The notes beneath the pieces were generated by a model. The model searched no databases. It had not been told where the DNA came from and worked only from the letters and a program-made list of their open reading frames with translations. From Nocardia vinacea (GTDB lineage Bacteria > Actinomycetota > Actinomycetes > Mycobacteriales > Mycobacteriaceae), in NCBI RefSeq assembly GCF_035920345.1, contig NZ_CP109149.1:6634001-6698000 (forward strand): a DNA stretch of 64,000 nt. Direction: 5' to 3'. Shown here one piece after another: positions 56,749 through 64,000 of this stretch (positions are counted from its first letter, which is position 1; each line of letters opens with the position of its first letter). The translations under genes were made by a program, and so were the position numbers.

Positions 56749-57878
56749 GGGTCTGGGGTGGTGCAGAGGTCGTGCACCAGGCGCATTTTTTCGAGCACCG
56801 GGTCGGGCAGGACGAAGGGATAGAGGTCGTCGTGACCCATTGAGCGGTTGACCATATTGAGCGACCAGGCGAGGGGAAGCCAGAGGTCGATAATGCGGTC
56901 GAACCCGGCGCGGCCGACTTGGGGACGGTCGAGGGTCGCGCCGGCGGGGGCGAAGCCGAAGGCGGCGGCGGTGTCGAGGGTGTCGCGGATGTGCAGGTAG
57001 TGCGCGAAGGTTTCGGCCCAGTCCTCGGCGGCGTGCATGGTGGCGTAGGAGGAGACAAAGTCGGTTTCCCAGCCCGCGGGGGCGCCCTCGGAGTAGCGGC
57101 GGTCCAGCGCCGCTTGGTAATCGGCGTCCGGATCACCGAACAGGTTCCGGAAGCGTTGCGCGGCATTGTCATCGGCGACGAGCACCGAGAAGTAGTAGTG
57201 GCCGATTTCGTGGCGGAAATGGCCGAGCAGGGTGCGGTACGGCTCATCCATCTCGATGCGCAATTGTTCGCGATGCGGGTCGTTGGCCTCGGCCAGATCC
57301 ACGGTGATCACACCGTTCTTGTGGCCGGTGACGACCCGGTCGGTGGCGCTGGAGAGCAGGTCGAAGGCCAGGCCGGTTTGCGGGTTCCGGTCGCGGCCGA
57401 CGATCGGCAGGCCGAGTTCGACCAGTTCCATGAGCAGTCGGCGCTTGGCGGCCTCGGCCTCGGCGAAGGCCTGCAGGCCCGCGGCGTCGAGATCGTTGGG
57501 GCGGGTGCGGGTCAGGCGGCAGGATTCGCAAAGTCGCGGTCCCGCATTGCCATCCGCGGGCGACGCCGAAACCGTGATCTGCCAGGCATCCTCCGACGTA
57601 CCCGTGGGAGGCGGCACGATCGCACCGGCCGATACCGCGGTGCCCGGCACCGGCACCAACCAATTGCATTCCGCCACATGCAAGTTGTCGCAGAGCCGGA
57701 ACCGGTAGCGATCGACGACGCCCTTCGACCGATCCACCGCCGCATCGCCCGGCGGATCGCCGAGCACCACCAGCGCGCGATCGGTGAGACTGAAACCCAG
57801 TGGGCTGGAACAGGACAGGCACACCGAATTCTCGAAGGCCAACTGTTGTCCGCAGTTCGGACAGGTGAAATCGCGCAT
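56742..57878 (-). CDS. zinc-ribbon putative zinc metallopeptidase
   Basis: This 378-residue protein has an N-terminal zinc ribbon (CPNCG and CLSC, Cys 6, 9, 20, 23) and more Cys pairs up to 120. The peptidase core has HEIGH at 223-227, the HExxH zinc site, followed by AEDWAETFAHYLHI, whose Glu is the likely third ligand. This is the putative zinc-binding metallopeptidase family with an N-terminal ribbon, often found with alpha-E and transglutaminase genes. It lies four bases after the transglutaminase, so it belongs to the same operon. Substrate unknown. Confidence 0.82.
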   Translation of the reverse strand: MRDFTCPNCGQQLAFENSVCLSCSSPLGFSLTDRALVVLGDPPGDAAVDRSKGVVDRYRFRLCDNLHVAECNWLVPVPGTAVSAGAIVPPPTGTSEDAWQITVSASPADGNAGPRLCESCRLTRTRPNDLDAAGLQAFAEAEAAKRRLLMELVELGLPIVGRDRNPQTGLAFDLLSSATDRVVTGHKNGVITVDLAEANDPHREQLRIEMDEPYRTLLGHFRHEIGHYYFSVLVADDNAAQRFRNLFGDPDADYQAALDRRYSEGAPAGWETDFVSSYATMHAAEDWAETFAHYLHIRDTLDTAAAFGFAPAGATLDRPQVGRAGFDRIIDLWLPLAWSLNMVNRSMGHDDLYPFVLPDPVLEKMRLVHDLCTTPDPR

Positions 57879-57882
57879 ATCG

Positions 57883-58797
57883 CTACACCTCTACCGGCGC
57901 CACGTCGACGGATACGGTGATCGTGCTCTCCTTGGCGTCGGTGTAGATGATGCCACGCAGCGGGGGTACATCGGCGTAATCGCGACCCCAAGCGACAGTC
58001 ACGTACCGTTCGTCGGCGAATTGGTCGTTGGTGGGGTCGAAGCCGATCCAGTGACCGGTCCGGTCGTGTGCGGTATCGCCGGGGACCCATACCGCGGACC
58101 AGGCGTGGGTCGCGTCCGCACCGACCATGCGCTCCTTACCCGGCGGCGGATCGGTTGCCAGATAACCGGATACATAGTGAGAGGCCAGTCCGTGTGAGCG
58201 CAGGCAGGCCGCGCCGATCCTGGCGAAGTCCTGGCAGACGCCCGCGCGTGCGGCGAAGACGTCGGCGACCTTGGTGGATACCGTCGTCGAGCCGGATTTG
58301 TAGATGAAGTCGTCGTGGATGCGGGTGTTGAGTTCGGTCACCGCTTCCAGCAGCGGCCTGCCGGGTGTCAAGGATTCGGCGGCATATGCGGTGACCTCGG
58401 GGGTGATCTCGGGTGGATGCAGGTCGAGGGTGAATTCCACCGCCAGTGGGCCATTGGTGGTAGACGGACGGGCCTGCTCCCATGGTTTGCCGGTCGCACT
58501 CACCGCAGTCGCATCGGGTGTATCGACCTCGACCACGGATTCCCCGGTTACCACGAGCTTCGTATGTTCCGCCGTGACATGGAAATACGAGGTGGTATTG
58601 CCGTACACGTCGGTGCCGATCGAGCGGTCCGATGGCGTCGGATCGATATGGATCTCATGCGAGAGCAGGCGCTGTCCGGGAAACTCCCGCGGCGTGAGAT
58701 AGACGCGCCCATAGGAGCTGGTGACCTCGTCGGAATATTTGTAGGTGGTGCGATGCTCGACCCGATAGCACCGGGCGGCGGCGTTGCGCGCGATCAT
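57883..58797 (-). CDS. transglutaminase-like cysteine peptidase family protein
   Basis: This 304-residue protein has the bacterial transglutaminase-like N-terminal beta domain (YRVEHRTTYKYSDEVTSSYG) and a transglutaminase core with the triad Cys188 (AGVCQDFA), His231 (DATHAWSAVW) and Asp254 (WIGFDPTN). The spacing is normal, so it should be active, as a peptidase or amide-forming enzyme. The start overlaps the upstream ATP-grasp/alpha-E gene by four bases and the stop is four bases before the metallopeptidase. Confidence 0.9.
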   Translation of the reverse strand: MIARNAAARCYRVEHRTTYKYSDEVTSSYGRVYLTPREFPGQRLLSHEIHIDPTPSDRSIGTDVYGNTTSYFHVTAEHTKLVVTGESVVEVDTPDATAVSATGKPWEQARPSTTNGPLAVEFTLDLHPPEITPEVTAYAAESLTPGRPLLEAVTELNTRIHDDFIYKSGSTTVSTKVADVFAARAGVCQDFARIGAACLRSHGLASHYVSGYLATDPPPGKERMVGADATHAWSAVWVPGDTAHDRTGHWIGFDPTNDQFADERYVTVAWGRDYADVPPLRGIIYTDAKESTITVSVDVAPVEV

Positions 58798-61700
58798 CCA
58801 ACGACCCTCGTGCTACCCCACAGCGGCTGGATGCCGACCGGCAGCGCCAGTTTCGTGGTCTCGAACGATTCGGCTATCTTGCGCAACCGCAAGTGCACGC
58901 CCTCCAGCAACTCGGCCAGTTCGGTACGTCGGCCCTCGGCATCGGTGATATCCAGATCGGCTGGATCCACCCGGCGCAGCATGCGCTGGGCATCGGCCAG
59001 CAGTCGTTGCGGGCGTGAGGATCCCGAAGCACCAGGCAGCGCCTGGAAGTCGGCATCGAGCTGATCCAGCTGATAGGCCAGCGACCGCGGATTCCCGGCA
59101 TCGAAAAGCAGCAGTCCGGCCACCGCCGATACCCGCACCGAATCCCGGTGCCGCCGACGGTAACTCACCGACGATTCGGTCGCCTTCAGCACCGTTTCGG
59201 TGACCACCCGCTCGGCTTCCGGCGGATAGACCGTCGTCAGTGCGGCCCCGAGCAATGCGGTCAACGACAGCCCCCGTTCGATGCGCTTGCCGATATCCAT
59301 GACGTACCAACCGGTATCGCGCACCAGCGATTCGGCACCGATACCGGACAGCGAAAGCAGCGCCGCCAACGACAGCGAATGCACCGCTGACAACGCCGAT
59401 TCCTGATCGTCACCGGTGAACCGATATTCCACCAGTGTCCGATCCACCGCACCCAGAATCATCCAGGTATCCGCCGACAGCCGATCGCGCACCGCCCGCG
59501 CCGCCGACCCGTACCGATTGATCGCAAACGCCATCGACCCCGGCATATCCCGATCAACAGTCAACGCCACCAAATAGTCATGCCCCTCCCGCCCCACCCC
59601 AGGCTCCATCGTCCGCGCGGTAATCGCCGCAACCGGCTTCGAGGGGTCAATGGAGCCCGATGCCGCTCCCGTGGCACTCGCCCCTTGCCCGACCGATTGC
59701 GACTGCGACGATGCCGGCTCATCGGAGCCCGAAGCCGCTCCCCTGGCACCTGGTCCTCGCCCGGGCGACTGCGACTGCTTTTGCGATCCGGGCGGTTGCG
59801 ATCCGGCCGAACCTGATGCGACTGCACGCGGACCGGACCCTGCCGAAGATGGCGGCTGCGCGCTGGAAGTCGCATCCGACCGGGGCTCGCCGGAACCAGA
59901 CGGCGCCCCCGCCGACTGAGGCCCCTGGCCAACCGCCTGCGACGCAGGCGGTTCCGCTCCGGCCGGACCCGATGACGCTGCCGCACGCGGACCGGGTCCT
60001 GCCGCCTGCGACTGCGTTTGCGATCGCGAAGCTGACGAGCGCGGCTCCGCCCCAGTCGATCCCGGCTCGGTGGCAGCGCCGCTCGCCCCAGTCGCACTCG
60101 GCTCAGCGGCCACCTTCTCCACTACCTCGACACCATGTACACCATCAGGCAGCACACTGAGTGGAGCCAGCGTTCCGGTGGTACGGGCCAGTGCGGCCAT
60201 GAGCGCGGGCAGCGCGTCGGCGCCTTGCAGCCATGGGCGGTAGCGGTAGTCCTGATAGCACTCGTGCGTTGCGATGAGCAGCCGCACAACGGCTTCGGCG
60301 CGTTCGCTATAGCGGCCCATCCAGAAGAGGTCGTTGAGTACGCGGGGGGAGCTGACCGGTTCGATTGTCGGGGCGCGGCGTTCGCGTTCCTCCTGGGCGG
60401 GTTCGGTGCTGACGGCAGCGACGGCGGCCGGGGCGGCGCGGACCCAAATGTCTTTGGCGGCAACCTTTATGACTACTCGCTCGGGTTGCAGGCGTTGACG
60501 TAGTTGGCCGAGGCCGCCTTCCATTGCGGTATAGCCGCCGCGTCGGGCGAGCGAGAACAACCGCATACCGACCGGTGCCGAGGCGAGTCCGCCGTAACCC
60601 TGCACCGCGGGCGCGACCGAGAACTGTGCGGGCTCCTGCCCGACCCACTGCCAGCCGCTGTCCTCGATCCGAGTGGCGAGTTCCGCGCGTTCCGCATTGG
60701 ACAGTTCCGGACCGAACAGCGTCGCACCGTCGACCGCCGAACAAATGATCAGCCGATCCAGATTCGCGATCAGATGCGACCGTTCGCTGTCATTGCCACC
60801 CCAATACGTCGGCGCACTCTCGAGCGCCAACTCCTCTCCGAGCAGCGCCCGCGAGATCCGCGGCAGGAATCCGGCCAGCGCAGGATTCTCCAGCAGCCCG
60901 CTGCCGATCGTATTCACCACGGTCACCGCGCCGCGCCGCAGTACCTCCACCAGCCCGACCACTCCGAGCCGCGAATCCGGCCGCAGATCAAGCGGATCGG
61001 AGAATTCGGCGTCCACCCGGCGCAGCACCACATCGACCCGCTTCAACATGCCGAGCGAACGCATCCACAGCGCACCGTCACGCACCACCAGATCCGCACT
61101 CTCCACCAGCGGAAAACCCAGCGTCGAGGCGAGATAGGCCTGGTCGAAAGCGGTTTCGGAATGCACACCGGGACTGAGCACTACGACGACCGGATCATCG
61201 TCATCGGCCATCGGCGCGGATTCGATCAACATCAACCGCATTGCCCGCGCGAACGGCGTGAGCGGACGCGGATTGGAATGTTCGAAGGCCTCGGGAATCG
61301 CCGTCGAGACCACCCGCCGATCCGCCAGCGCGTACCCCGCACCGGATGGCGCCTGGGCCCAGTCGGCGATCACGCGGAACTGTCCGTCGCTCCACCGGCT
61401 GAGATCGCAGGCGTGCAGGAATAATTGATGTCGCCCGGGAATCGTGATGCCGTGCGCGGCCCGCACATATCCGCGATTGCCGAACACCACCTCCGGCGGC
61501 AGCAGACCGGTGGTGATGGTGCGGCGCGCGCCGTAGATATCGGTGAGCACCTCGTCGAGCACCCGCGAGCGCTGCACCAGCCCGGCTTCCAGCCGGGTCC
61601 AGTCGTCGGCGGAGATCAGCAGCGGAATCGGATCCAGCCGCCAGGCAGTCGGCATGGGCGGTTCGCCCGCCGCGCCCACCTCGGTGTAGTAGATGCCGTC

Positions 61701-62003
61701 GTCATCGATGAGCCTGCGCACCCGGCTGTCCAGCCGCCCGAGCCCGGTCGTGCCCAATTCCACGAAATCGGCGGACAGCTCCGACCACATGCGCCGCACA
61801 CCACCCGCGGGATCGACCAGCTCGTCGTAATACCCGCCCATCGGCCGACCGCATTCGTCGTAGCCCGCGGTATCCGCGCCCTCGGCGCGATATCTGGCGA
61901 ACTGTTCCGCGACCTGCTCGCGGATACTCAGCCGCCCGGCATTCAGCGGCGTCGTCTCGGGTTCCCGAGCACCCGAGCCTCGCGCTTCGTCGCGCATAGT
62001 CAC
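58794..62003 (-). CDS. circularly permuted ATP-grasp fused to an alpha-E domain with long disordered insert
   Basis: This 1069-residue protein has a circularly permuted ATP-grasp type 2 domain in about 30-530 (RYRAEGADTAGYDECGRPMG, VFGNRGYVRAAHGI, VVNTIGSGLLENPALAGFLP). A helical alpha-E domain starts near 550 (LNDLFWMGRYSERAEAVVRL) and ends near 1065. The alpha-E part is interrupted at about 630-785 by a Ser/Gly/Gln/Pro/Ala-rich insert. In most genomes the two domains are separate proteins or simply joined. ATP-grasp enzymes form amide bonds; with transglutaminase and metallopeptidase neighbours this has been predicted to make or attach a peptide. No product is known to me. Confidence 0.87.
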   Translation of the reverse strand: MTMRDEARGSGAREPETTPLNAGRLSIREQVAEQFARYRAEGADTAGYDECGRPMGGYYDELVDPAGGVRRMWSELSADFVELGTTGLGRLDSRVRRLIDDDGIYYTEVGAAGEPPMPTAWRLDPIPLLISADDWTRLEAGLVQRSRVLDEVLTDIYGARRTITTGLLPPEVVFGNRGYVRAAHGITIPGRHQLFLHACDLSRWSDGQFRVIADWAQAPSGAGYALADRRVVSTAIPEAFEHSNPRPLTPFARAMRLMLIESAPMADDDDPVVVVLSPGVHSETAFDQAYLASTLGFPLVESADLVVRDGALWMRSLGMLKRVDVVLRRVDAEFSDPLDLRPDSRLGVVGLVEVLRRGAVTVVNTIGSGLLENPALAGFLPRISRALLGEELALESAPTYWGGNDSERSHLIANLDRLIICSAVDGATLFGPELSNAERAELATRIEDSGWQWVGQEPAQFSVAPAVQGYGGLASAPVGMRLFSLARRGGYTAMEGGLGQLRQRLQPERVVIKVAAKDIWVRAAPAAVAAVSTEPAQEERERRAPTIEPVSSPRVLNDLFWMGRYSERAEAVVRLLIATHECYQDYRYRPWLQGADALPALMAALARTTGTLAPLSVLPDGVHGVEVVEKVAAEPSATGASGAATEPGSTGAEPRSSASRSQTQSQAAGPGPRAAASSGPAGAEPPASQAVGQGPQSAGAPSGSGEPRSDATSSAQPPSSAGSGPRAVASGSAGSQPPGSQKQSQSPGRGPGARGAASGSDEPASSQSQSVGQGASATGAASGSIDPSKPVAAITARTMEPGVGREGHDYLVALTVDRDMPGSMAFAINRYGSAARAVRDRLSADTWMILGAVDRTLVEYRFTGDDQESALSAVHSLSLAALLSLSGIGAESLVRDTGWYVMDIGKRIERGLSLTALLGAALTTVYPPEAERVVTETVLKATESSVSYRRRHRDSVRVSAVAGLLLFDAGNPRSLAYQLDQLDADFQALPGASGSSRPQRLLADAQRMLRRVDPADLDITDAEGRRTELAELLEGVHLRLRKIAESFETTKLALPVGIQPLWGSTRVVG

Positions 62004-62066
62004 CGCGCCGACCTCGCTTCCCCTGCCAGACGTTGTCTGGAGCGCGGACGTATGTCCGCCCCTCGC

Positions 62067-64000
62067 TTACCGATCGCCGACCAGTCCCCACACCGTGCGC
62101 GCCCGGCGCAGATCGAGGATGCCCGGCGCGCCGATGTCGATGGACTGTGCTGCCATTTTCGCACGTAGTTCCCCCGGATCGACCCGGGAAGTGGTGTGGC
62201 CGGCCGCCTCGAACCGCCGGTTGCGGCGCGATTGCGCGGCCACCGCATTGACCGGCGGCTCCGCATAGGCCATGCCACCGGGATGTGCGACACGATAGGT
62301 GCAGCCGCCGCGGGACAACCCGGTCTCGGCATCGATCAGATCGAATACGAGCGGCACGTCGACAGTGATGGTCGGATGCAGCGAATTGGGCGGCTGCCAT
62401 GCGCGATAGCGCACTCCGGCCACCTGCACATCGACCTTGTCGGTGGCGAGCACCGGCACCGGCATCCCATTGCAGGTCACCACGAAGCGGTCGCGGTCCG
62501 CACCGACCACCCGGACCTGCAACCGCTCCACCGAGGAGTCGACATAGCGGGCGGTGCCGCTCGCCACGGTCTGCTCGCCGAGGGTATTCCACGGCTCGAT
62601 CGCACCGCGCAGCTCGAGTTCGACATCGCCGAGCACCACGGTCCCGATGCGCGGGAAGCGGAATTCGGTGAACGGGTCGAGCCAGCTGGTGTCGAATTCG
62701 ATGGCGTGCGCGCGCAGGTCGTCGGCCACCTCGGCGATATCGGTCATGAGGAAATGCGGCAGCAGATAGCGGCCGTGCAAATTCGCGCCGTGCCGAATCA
62801 GTTTGGCCTGCAACGGTTCCGTCCAGAACCGTGCGACCAGGCCGCGCACCAGCAGCGACTGCACCATGGCCATCTGGAAATGCGGCGGCATCTCAAAACC
62901 GCGCAGCTCCACCAATCCCAGTCGGCCCCTTGCCGTTTCCGGACTGTAGAGCTTATCGATGCAGAATTCGGCGCGGTGGGTATTGCCGGTGAGGTCGGTG
63001 AGCAGATGACGCAGCGCGCGATCGATATGCCACGGCGCGTCCGAATCCCTACTCAGCCGAGCGATTTCGGCGAAGGCGATCTCCAATTCGTACAGCGCGT
63101 CCTCGCGGCCCTCGTCCACCCGAGGCGCCTGCGAGGTCGGACCGACGAAGCGACCGGCGAACAGATACGAGAGCGCCGGATGCCGCTGCCAGTAGGTCAG
63201 CATCGACACCAGCAGATCCGGACGGCGCAGCAGCGGTGAGCGCGCGGGTGTCACGCCGCCCAGCGTGATGTGATTGCCGCCGCCGGTGCCGCTGTGCGTC
63301 CCGTCGACATCGAAGGATTCGGTGCCGAGCCGAGCCAGTCCGGCCTGCTCGTAGAGCGTCGAAAGCAGTTCGGCCTGTTCGCCGAAGGAGGCGGTCGGCT
63401 GCACATTGACCTCGATCACGCCGGGATCCGGTGTCACCGAGAGGGTGCGCAGTCCGGCATCGACGGGCGGGGCGTAGCCCTCGAGCACCACCGGCTGATC
63501 CACCGCCACCGCGGCTGCCTCGACACGCTGGATCAGCTCGAGGAAGTCGTCGAGTTCTTCCAGCGGTGGCAGGAAGACGTGCAGTCTGCCATTGCGGACC
63601 TCGCCGACGAGTGCGGTGGTCGGCTCCCAATCCGGGTCCTCCACCACGGCGGATGGTTCGGTCCGCGGGAACTCCATCGGCCCGGTGAACAGCGGATCAC
63701 TGTCTGGGCGCGGATGCGGCGGCGGCTGCCACGAGACAACATCCAGCGGCAAGCGCAGACCGGCCGGAGAATCGCCCTCCGACAATACGATTCGCCCCTC
63801 GGGCTGATCAGCCGACTTGCCGCGCCGCATCCGCCAGTCGGCACTCGCCCACCCGGCACCGTCCGCGCGGCGATACAGCGAAAGCAGATAGGCGGCGGGC
63901 GCGGTCACGACCGTGTCGAGCCGCGCCAACAGTTCCTTGCGCGCTTGCGCCGAATCCCGTTCCAGATCATCGGCAGGTTCTACCGGATCCCCTTCCGGCG
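62067..64000 (-). CDS. DUF2126-containing transglutaminase-type protein (5' part outside the window)
   Basis: The frame is open to the window end, so only the C-terminal 644 codons or so are present. The visible part is the DUF2126 region: TPDPGVIEVNVQPTASFGEQ, TGGGNHITLGG, FVGPTSQAPRVDEGREDALY, LRGFEMPPHFQMAM and SHPGG-like VAHPGGMAYAEPPVNA. In known relatives of about 1100 residues an N-terminal transglutaminase core comes first; it would lie to the right of this window. The gene is 63 bases upstream of the ATP-grasp/alpha-E gene in the same direction and is probably in its operon. Confidence 0.86.
   Translation of the reverse strand, partial: PEGDPVEPADDLERDSAQARKELLARLDTVVTAPAAYLLSLYRRADGAGWASADWRMRRGKSADQPEGRIVLSEGDSPAGLRLPLDVVSWQPPPHPRPDSDPLFTGPMEFPRTEPSAVVEDPDWEPTTALVGEVRNGRLHVFLPPLEELDDFLELIQRVEAAAVAVDQPVVLEGYAPPVDAGLRTLSVTPDPGVIEVNVQPTASFGEQAELLSTLYEQAGLARLGTESFDVDGTHSGTGGGNHITLGGVTPARSPLLRRPDLLVSMLTYWQRHPALSYLFAGRFVGPTSQAPRVDEGREDALYELEIAFAEIARLSRDSDAPWHIDRALRHLLTDLTGNTHRAEFCIDKLYSPETARGRLGLVELRGFEMPPHFQMAMVQSLLVRGLVARFWTEPLQAKLIRHGANLHGRYLLPHFLMTDIAEVADDLRAHAIEFDTSWLDPFTEFRFPRIGTVVLGDVELELRGAIEPWNTLGEQTVASGTARYVDSSVERLQVRVVGADRDRFVVTCNGMPVPVLATDKVDVQVAGVRYRAWQPPNSLHPTITVDVPLVFDLIDAETGLSRGGCTYRVAHPGGMAYAEPPVNAVAAQSRRNRRFEAAGHTTSRVDPGELRAKMAAQSIDIGAPGILDLRRARTVWGLVGDR

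Noticed and set aside
59561..60097. Arg-rich minus-strand frame within the ATP-grasp/alpha-E gene
   Set aside because: It is an alternative frame of the Ser/Gly/Gln-rich insert, with no support of its own.

Overview
The window is high-GC actinobacterial chromosome, most like Nocardia or a close relative in the Mycobacteriales. I base this on gene content and order remembered from mycobacteria, not on a search. The left end carries a Get3-like ATPase pair, whiB4, ponA2, a metallophosphoesterase and tRNA-Pro, as in the Rv3679-Rv3684 region of M. tuberculosis. The middle and right carry asd-ask, leuA and murT-gatD, as around Rv3708c-Rv3713. Accessory genes are inserted between these blocks. No transposase, integrase, phage gene or CRISPR array was seen.

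Layout. 1-8.5 kb: Get3-like pair, WhiB4, penicillin-binding protein PonA2, YqeY-like protein, metallophosphoesterase, a membrane-anchored protein and tRNA-Pro(CGG). 8.9-15.1 kb: a GntR regulator followed by urea carboxylase and allophanate hydrolase, an ATP-dependent route from urea to ammonia. 15.1-19 kb: a FAD monooxygenase behind a three-part operator, an array of three hairpins, and furA-katA with two FurA boxes. 19.4-30.9 kb: an AAA+ ATPase, an APC permease whose 3' end is repeated about six times, a serine hydrolase, and several enzyme/regulator pairs (TetR, AraC). 30.9-33.3 kb: asd-ask. 33.4-43.6 kb: YjbQ-like protein, two tandem RibD/DHFR-like reductases with a divergent TetR, an LtrA-like protein, a voltage-sensor-like protein, a secreted GMC (cholesterol-oxidase-like) enzyme, a lipoprotein peptidase, a DUF1272 protein and a TSUP transporter. 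43.6-45.6 kb: leuA behind a leader peptide and attenuator-like hairpin. 46-50 kb: a MinD/EspI-like ATPase and a LysR/EamA pair. 50.5-55.1 kb: a Tat-exported FAD enzyme, a PPOX-family flavoprotein, and murT-gatD for peptidoglycan amidation. 55.3-64 kb: a DUF2637 membrane protein, an unknown protein, and a minus-strand cluster of a DUF2126/transglutaminase-type protein, a circularly permuted ATP-grasp fused to an alpha-E domain, a transglutaminase and a zinc metallopeptidase.

Two things stand out beyond single genes. First, the 3' coding ends of three unrelated genes (APC permease, LysR regulator, EamA transporter) are each followed by one or more diverged copies of their own last 60-100 bases. 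Second, a TANNNT -10 element sits 6-7 bases ahead of the start codon of at least eight genes, which predicts leaderless mRNAs. The right-hand ATP-grasp/alpha-E/transglutaminase/metallopeptidase cluster is the best candidate for a poorly described biochemical system. Its families have been predicted to work together in peptide synthesis or protein modification, but I know of no established substrate.
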